Assembly (NCBI RefSeq): GCF_013032445.1
Contig: NZ_WQCA01000001.1
Span: 310,001-374,000 of the forward strand
Direction: 5' to 3'
Source of the DNA: Ruegeria arenilitoris
GTDB taxonomy: Bacteria; Pseudomonadota; Alphaproteobacteria; Rhodobacterales; Rhodobacteraceae
DNA: 64,000 nt
The position numbers and the translations under genes were made by a program. A model generated the notes under the pieces. It saw only the letters and a list, made by a program, of their open reading frames with translations. It searched no databases and was not told the DNA's origin. Below, in pieces: positions 59,998-64,000 of the stretch (position 1 is its first letter; every line of letters starts with the position of its first letter).

Positions 59998-61461
59998 ATG
60001 ACGTATCGCACCGACATCCAGTTTGTCCTGAATGGCAGGGATGTTTCCGTTCCAAATGTATCGGCTGACCAAACACTTCTGGATTTTCTGCGGCTGGAGC
60101 GCCGCCTGACAGGCACTAAGGAAGGCTGCGCCGAAGGTGACTGCGGAGCATGCACCGTACTTGTCGGACGGCTTGGCGACGCTGGCCTGACCTACGTCCC
60201 CGTGAATGCGTGTATCCGGTTTCTGGCCTCTGTCGATGGATGTCATGTCGTTACCGTCGAACATCTGTCTGGCCCCGACGGTCGTCTGCACCCGGTGCAA
60301 CAGGCCATGATCGACCATCACGGCAGCCAATGTGGGTTCTGCACCCCGGGGTTCGTGATGGCGCTATACGCCCTTTGGATGCAAACGCCCGAACCATCTG
60401 AGGCGCAGGTTGAAACCGCGCTGCAAGGTAACCTGTGCCGCTGCACCGGATATGAACCAATCATTCGCGCCGCCGTCGCTGTCAGTCGCTATGGTACCCC
60501 GGCATCGGATCACCTGAATACCGAACGAGACGCCATGACCGCGCGTCTTGCGGCCCTCAAGGACGGACGGCGTGTTGTATCCGGGCCCAAGGATAGCCTG
60601 AGCATCCTCCCGTCCAGTGTCGATGATCTTGCCGAGTGTCTGCAAGCCTATCCAAATGCCACGATCGTTGCCGGCGCCACGGATGTCGGTCTTTGGGTCA
60701 CCAAGTTCCTGCGCAACATCGGGCCCGCTATTTTCACGGGTCACCTCGAAGACCTGAAAACCGTCAAAAGACAGGGGTCCCTCCTCCTGATTGGTGCTGG
60801 CGCCAGCTACACCGATTGCCAAGATCTCCTGTCAGAGCACTTGCCACACCTGTCCTCCTACTGGGATCGCATCGCAGGGTGGCAGGTGCGGAATATGGGA
60901 ACCGTCGGAGGGAACATCGCTAACGGGTCCCCCATCGGAGATACGCCGCCGGTTCTTATTGCCCTTGGTGCGGAAATCACCTTGCGGCGCGGCACCGAAT
61001 GCCGGACGCTGCCGTTGAATGAGTTCTTCATCGACTACGGCAAGCAAGACCGCCAGCCTGATGAGTTTGTCGCAAGCATCCAGGTCCCCCTGCCGGGACC
61101 TAACGATCTGGACGCGGCGTACAAAATTTCCAAGCGTCGTGATGAGGACATCTCCTCGGTGGCTGTCGGCATCCACATGACAATCGAAGAAGGTACCATC
61201 AGCAATGCGCGCATCGCATTTGGTGGCATGGCCGCCACGCCGAAGCGTGCATCGGCTGCCGAGGCGGCGCTCAATGGTCGGCCCTGGTCGCGCGAGAGTT
61301 TCGAAGCCGCTGCCCTGGCACTGCCGCAGGATTTCTCGCCTCTGACCGATTGGCGGGCGTCATCTGACTATCGGATGCTGACTGCGCAAAACCTGCTGCG
61401 CCGGTTCTTTCTTGAAAACGACGCCCAAACCGACACCCCCGTTCAACTGGCTTATGCCTGA
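59998..61461 (+). CDS. xdhA: Xanthine dehydrogenase small subunit (FeS/FAD)
   Basis: 487 residues from ATG at 59998 (AGAGGGAG upstream; an earlier start at 59911 is not believed). Plant-type 2Fe-2S: EGCAEGDCGACTVLVG; second cluster: CGFCTPGFVMALYAL and GNLCRCTGYEPII. FAD domain: ATIVAGATDVGLWVTKFLRN, WQVRNMGTVGGNIANGSPIGD. It oxidises hypoxanthine and xanthine with NAD+ together with xdhB, which starts 16 bases later. Confidence 0.95.
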   Translation: MTYRTDIQFVLNGRDVSVPNVSADQTLLDFLRLERRLTGTKEGCAEGDCGACTVLVGRLGDAGLTYVPVNACIRFLASVDGCHVVTVEHLSGPDGRLHPVQQAMIDHHGSQCGFCTPGFVMALYALWMQTPEPSEAQVETALQGNLCRCTGYEPIIRAAVAVSRYGTPASDHLNTERDAMTARLAALKDGRRVVSGPKDSLSILPSSVDDLAECLQAYPNATIVAGATDVGLWVTKFLRNIGPAIFTGHLEDLKTVKRQGSLLLIGAGASYTDCQDLLSEHLPHLSSYWDRIAGWQVRNMGTVGGNIANGSPIGDTPPVLIALGAEITLRRGTECRTLPLNEFFIDYGKQDRQPDEFVASIQVPLPGPNDLDAAYKISKRRDEDISSVAVGIHMTIEEGTISNARIAFGGMAATPKRASAAEAALNGRPWSRESFEAAALALPQDFSPLTDWRASSDYRMLTAQNLLRRFFLENDAQTDTPVQLAYA

Positions 61462-61476
61462 TCAGGAGACGCAAAA

Positions 61477-63795
61477 ATGAAAGATATCGTTTCCATCATG
61501 GGATCGGCCCACACCAACGTGAAGCATGACAGTGCGATCAAGCACGTTACTGGGCAGGCCGACTATACCGACGACATTACATTACCCGAAGGCGCGCTGC
61601 ACGCGTATCTCGGTGTTTCTAACATCGCGCACGCCAAGCTTTTGGACATTGATTTTTCCGAGGTTTTGTCCACACCCGGTGTAGTCGGGGTGCTGACTGC
61701 GGATGACGTACCGGGTGTCAATGATATCAGCCCGACCCACCTGAACGACGAACCGGTTTTCCCGACCGATGCCATTCAGTTTCATGGCCAGCCTCTGTTC
61801 GCCGTGGTTGCTGAAACCCGCGACATTGCGCGCCGCGCCGCAGAGTTGGCAAAGATCGACTACGAAACCCTGCCTCACGCGCTGGACCCAATTGCCGCGC
61901 AAGAAGCCGGGTACCCGCATGTCACGCCCCCCCTCAAGTTGGAGCGCGGTAACGTCGCCCCCGCACAAGCCGCTGCACCCAACCGGATCAAGGGCCGGAT
62001 GAGCGTTGGCGGGCAGGATCATATGTACCTCGAAGGGCACATTGCCTTTGCCGTTCCGGGTGAAGACGATGATGTTGTCGTACATTGTTCCACTCAGCAC
62101 CCGTCCGAGGCGCAGCATATGGTGGCGCATGTTCTTGGCGTGCCGTCCAATGCCGTTGTCGTCAATGTGCGCCGGATGGGTGGTGGATTTGGCGGTAAGG
62201 AAAGCCAGATGAACCTGTTCTGCGCGGTTGCCGCCATGGCTGCCAAAAAGTGGAACCGAGCCGTCAAAATCCGCCCCGACCGGGATCAGGACATGACGGC
62301 GACCGGTAAACGCCATGACTTCGTGATCGATTATGATGTCGCCTTTGATGACAATGGTCGAATTCAGGCGGTTGAAGGCAGCTTTGCTGCGCGGTGCGGT
62401 TTCTCGGCCGATCTTTCGGGCCCTGTGACCGACCGGGCGCTTTTCCACGCGGACAACGCCTATTTCTATCCAAACGTGCGACTGAACAGCCACCCGATGA
62501 AAACCAATACGGTTTCGAATACCGCGTTTCGCGGGTTTGGTGGACCGCAAGGCGTGATCGCAGCAGAACGGATGATCGAAGAAATCGCTTATGCCACCGG
62601 GCAAGATCCGCTGGATGTGCGCAAGGCCAATTTCTACGGCACCGAGGACCGCAACATAACCCCGTATCACCAAGAGGTCGAAGACAGCATTCTCGACCGG
62701 CTGGTTGGAGAGTTGGAAGAAACCTCAGAGTACCGCCAGCGCCGACAGGACATCATCGCGTTCAACAAGACGTCACCGATCCTGAAAAAAGGCATCACGC
62801 TGACACCCGTCAAGTTCGGCATTTCCTTCACCGCGACCTGGTACAATCAGGCTGGTGCCTTGGTTCATGTCTACAATGACGGCTCGATTCATCTGAACCA
62901 CGGCGGCACCGAAATGGGGCAAGGCCTGAACACCAAAGTTGCGCAGGTCGTGGCCGAGGCCTTTCAGGTTGATTTCAACCGTATCAAGATCACCAAAACA
63001 ACCACCGAGAAGGTTCCCAATACGTCGGCGACAGCGGCCTCCAGCGGGACGGACCTGAATGGGATGGCGGCATTGAATGCGGTCGAGCAGATCAAATCGC
63101 GTCTGGTGGAATTTGCAGCTGAGAAGTGGAATGTTGCCCCTGCCGACGTAGTCTTCCACGCCAATCAGGTCCATATCGGTGAAGAGATCCTGCCCTTCGA
63201 TGCATTCATCAAGCAGGCCTATCTGGCGCGTGTGCAATTGTCTGCGGCCGGGTTCTACAAGACCCCGAAAATCTACTGGGACCGGGCCAAAGGACAAGGC
63301 CGTCCGTTCTACTATTACGCATATGGTGCGTCCTGTTCAGAGGTGACGATTGACACCCTGACCGGTGAGTACCGAGTGGACCGTACAGATGTGTTGCATG
63401 ACGTCGGTCGCTCCCTGAACCCGGTGCTCGACAAGGGGCAGGTCGAAGGTGCCTTTATTCAGGGCATGGGATGGCTGACCACCGAAGAGCTGTGGTGGGA
63501 TGATGCTGGCCGTCTGCGCACCCATGCGCCGTCGACCTACAAGATCCCGCTCGCGTCGGATCGTCCGCGTATCTTCAATGTGAATCTCGCCGACTGGTCG
63601 GAAAATCGCGAGCTGACCATCAAACGTTCCAAAGCTGTTGGTGAGCCGCCGTTCATGCTGGGTATTTCGGTGTTTGAGGCCCTGTCCATGGCCGTAGCCT
63701 CGGTTGCCGACTACCGGGAATGCCCGCGCCTTGACGCGCCAGCGACGCCCGAGCGTGTCCTGATGGCCGTGTCGCGGCTGCAAGAGGGGCGCTGA
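61477..63795 (+). CDS. xdhB: Xanthine dehydrogenase large (molybdopterin) subunit
   Basis: 772 residues. Moco-binding chain: GQDHMYLEGHIAFAVP, RRMGGGFGGKESQ, NTAFRGFGGPQGVIAAERM (substrate Arg region), GGTEMGQGLNTKVAQV and VGEPPFMLGISVFEAL with the catalytic Glu. AGGAG precedes the ATG. Ends 3 bases before xdhC. Confidence 0.95.
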   Translation: MKDIVSIMGSAHTNVKHDSAIKHVTGQADYTDDITLPEGALHAYLGVSNIAHAKLLDIDFSEVLSTPGVVGVLTADDVPGVNDISPTHLNDEPVFPTDAIQFHGQPLFAVVAETRDIARRAAELAKIDYETLPHALDPIAAQEAGYPHVTPPLKLERGNVAPAQAAAPNRIKGRMSVGGQDHMYLEGHIAFAVPGEDDDVVVHCSTQHPSEAQHMVAHVLGVPSNAVVVNVRRMGGGFGGKESQMNLFCAVAAMAAKKWNRAVKIRPDRDQDMTATGKRHDFVIDYDVAFDDNGRIQAVEGSFAARCGFSADLSGPVTDRALFHADNAYFYPNVRLNSHPMKTNTVSNTAFRGFGGPQGVIAAERMIEEIAYATGQDPLDVRKANFYGTEDRNITPYHQEVEDSILDRLVGELEETSEYRQRRQDIIAFNKTSPILKKGITLTPVKFGISFTATWYNQAGALVHVYNDGSIHLNHGGTEMGQGLNTKVAQVVAEAFQVDFNRIKITKTTTEKVPNTSATAASSGTDLNGMAALNAVEQIKSRLVEFAAEKWNVAPADVVFHANQVHIGEEILPFDAFIKQAYLARVQLSAAGFYKTPKIYWDRAKGQGRPFYYYAYGASCSEVTIDTLTGEYRVDRTDVLHDVGRSLNPVLDKGQVEGAFIQGMGWLTTEELWWDDAGRLRTHAPSTYKIPLASDRPRIFNVNLADWSENRELTIKRSKAVGEPPFMLGISVFEALSMAVASVADYRECPRLDAPATPERVLMAVSRLQEGR

Positions 63796-63798
63796 GCC

Positions 63799-64000
63799 AT
63801 GACTGCCCCGGGTTCCCTGAATGAATTTCTGTCCACTCAGCACAGCGTGATCCGCGTCGTGCTGACGCGCGTGCGCGGGTCTTCGCCGCGCAATGAGGGG
63901 ACTGAAATGTTCGTGGCACCAGGAGCGTTGTGGGGCACCATTGGCGGTGGACAGTTGGAGTTCATGGCCATCAATGCCGCGCGGGATATGTTGCGCGATG
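63799..64000 (+). CDS. xdhC: Xanthine dehydrogenase accessory protein XdhC, cut by the window
   Basis: 67 residues visible from ATG at 63799. VIRVVLTRVRGSSPRNEGTEM and GALWGTIGGGQLEFMAINAAR are the XdhC N-terminal pattern. XdhC carries and sulfurates the molybdenum cofactor for XdhB. The 3' end lies outside the window. Confidence 0.9.
   Translation, partial: MTAPGSLNEFLSTQHSVIRVVLTRVRGSSPRNEGTEMFVAPGALWGTIGGGQLEFMAINAARDMLRD

Noticed and set aside
61582-62673. 363-residue open frame antisense to xdhB
   Set aside because: Shadow of xanthine dehydrogenase large subunit. No ribosome site or domain.
1-64000. CRISPR array or rRNA genes
   Set aside because: No regularly spaced repeats and no rRNA-like stretches were seen.

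Overview
The window reads as chromosome of a marine alphaproteobacterium of the Roseobacter group (Rhodobacterales), probably near Ruegeria or Roseovarius. This rests on gene content: a PHA locus with PhaR boxes, the beta-hydroxyaspartate cycle, a PuuD-type urate hydroxylase and GS-like polyamine genes. No 16S or marker phylogeny is visible, so the genus is a guess. GC-rich core blocks alternate with two more AT-rich accessory blocks.

Left accessory block (1 to about 12,000). A leftward operon encodes a Phd-like small protein, a C5-cytosine methyltransferase, a Vsr-type endonuclease and a MutL/HSP90-like ATPase cut by the window edge. This is a DNA-modification/defence set whose remaining parts lie outside. 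Then come a serine recombinase, a secreted peptidoglycan-binding/alpha-beta hydrolase with a small secreted partner, a Lon-like AAA ATPase without protease domain, a predicted HUH replication initiator and a ribbon-helix-helix protein behind tandem repeats. The last three look like an integrated plasmid or replicative element.

Core block 1 (about 12,000 to 33,720). It holds a polyamine (gamma-glutamyl) cluster with two identical 16-bp palindromes, a DegT-type aminotransferase, a secreted trypsin-like protease, the PHA storage locus (phaR, phaP, phaC, phaZ), three linked genes for two hydrolases and an M15-like protein, thrS, a bufferin-type copper-RiPP operon (DUF2282, DUF692 MNIO, DUF2063, DoxX) and cspA.

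Second accessory block (about 33,720 to 46,250). It starts inside a truncated gene and carries a broken cyclase, a ferric-reductase-like flavoprotein with an overlapping 35-residue membrane peptide, a HemG-like flavodoxin, a universal stress protein, a SnoaL-like protein, a 1106-residue SAM-cyclase-ATPase-TPR protein, a phage terminase fragment and an EEP nuclease. Three IS6-family copies in the same orientation, plus decayed IS pieces, punctuate it.

Core block 2 (about 46,250 to 64,000). This is a purine-to-glyoxylate-to-oxaloacetate segment. Xanthine dehydrogenase, urate hydroxylase, HIU hydrolase, a bifunctional OHCU decarboxylase/allantoinase, ureidoglycine aminohydrolase, ureidoglycolate lyase and a purine/urate permease surround a complete bhcRABCD cluster. 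Ureide breakdown releases glyoxylate, and the beta-hydroxyaspartate cycle turns glyoxylate into oxaloacetate, so the layout suggests one joined pathway. An allantoate amidohydrolase is not visible in the window.
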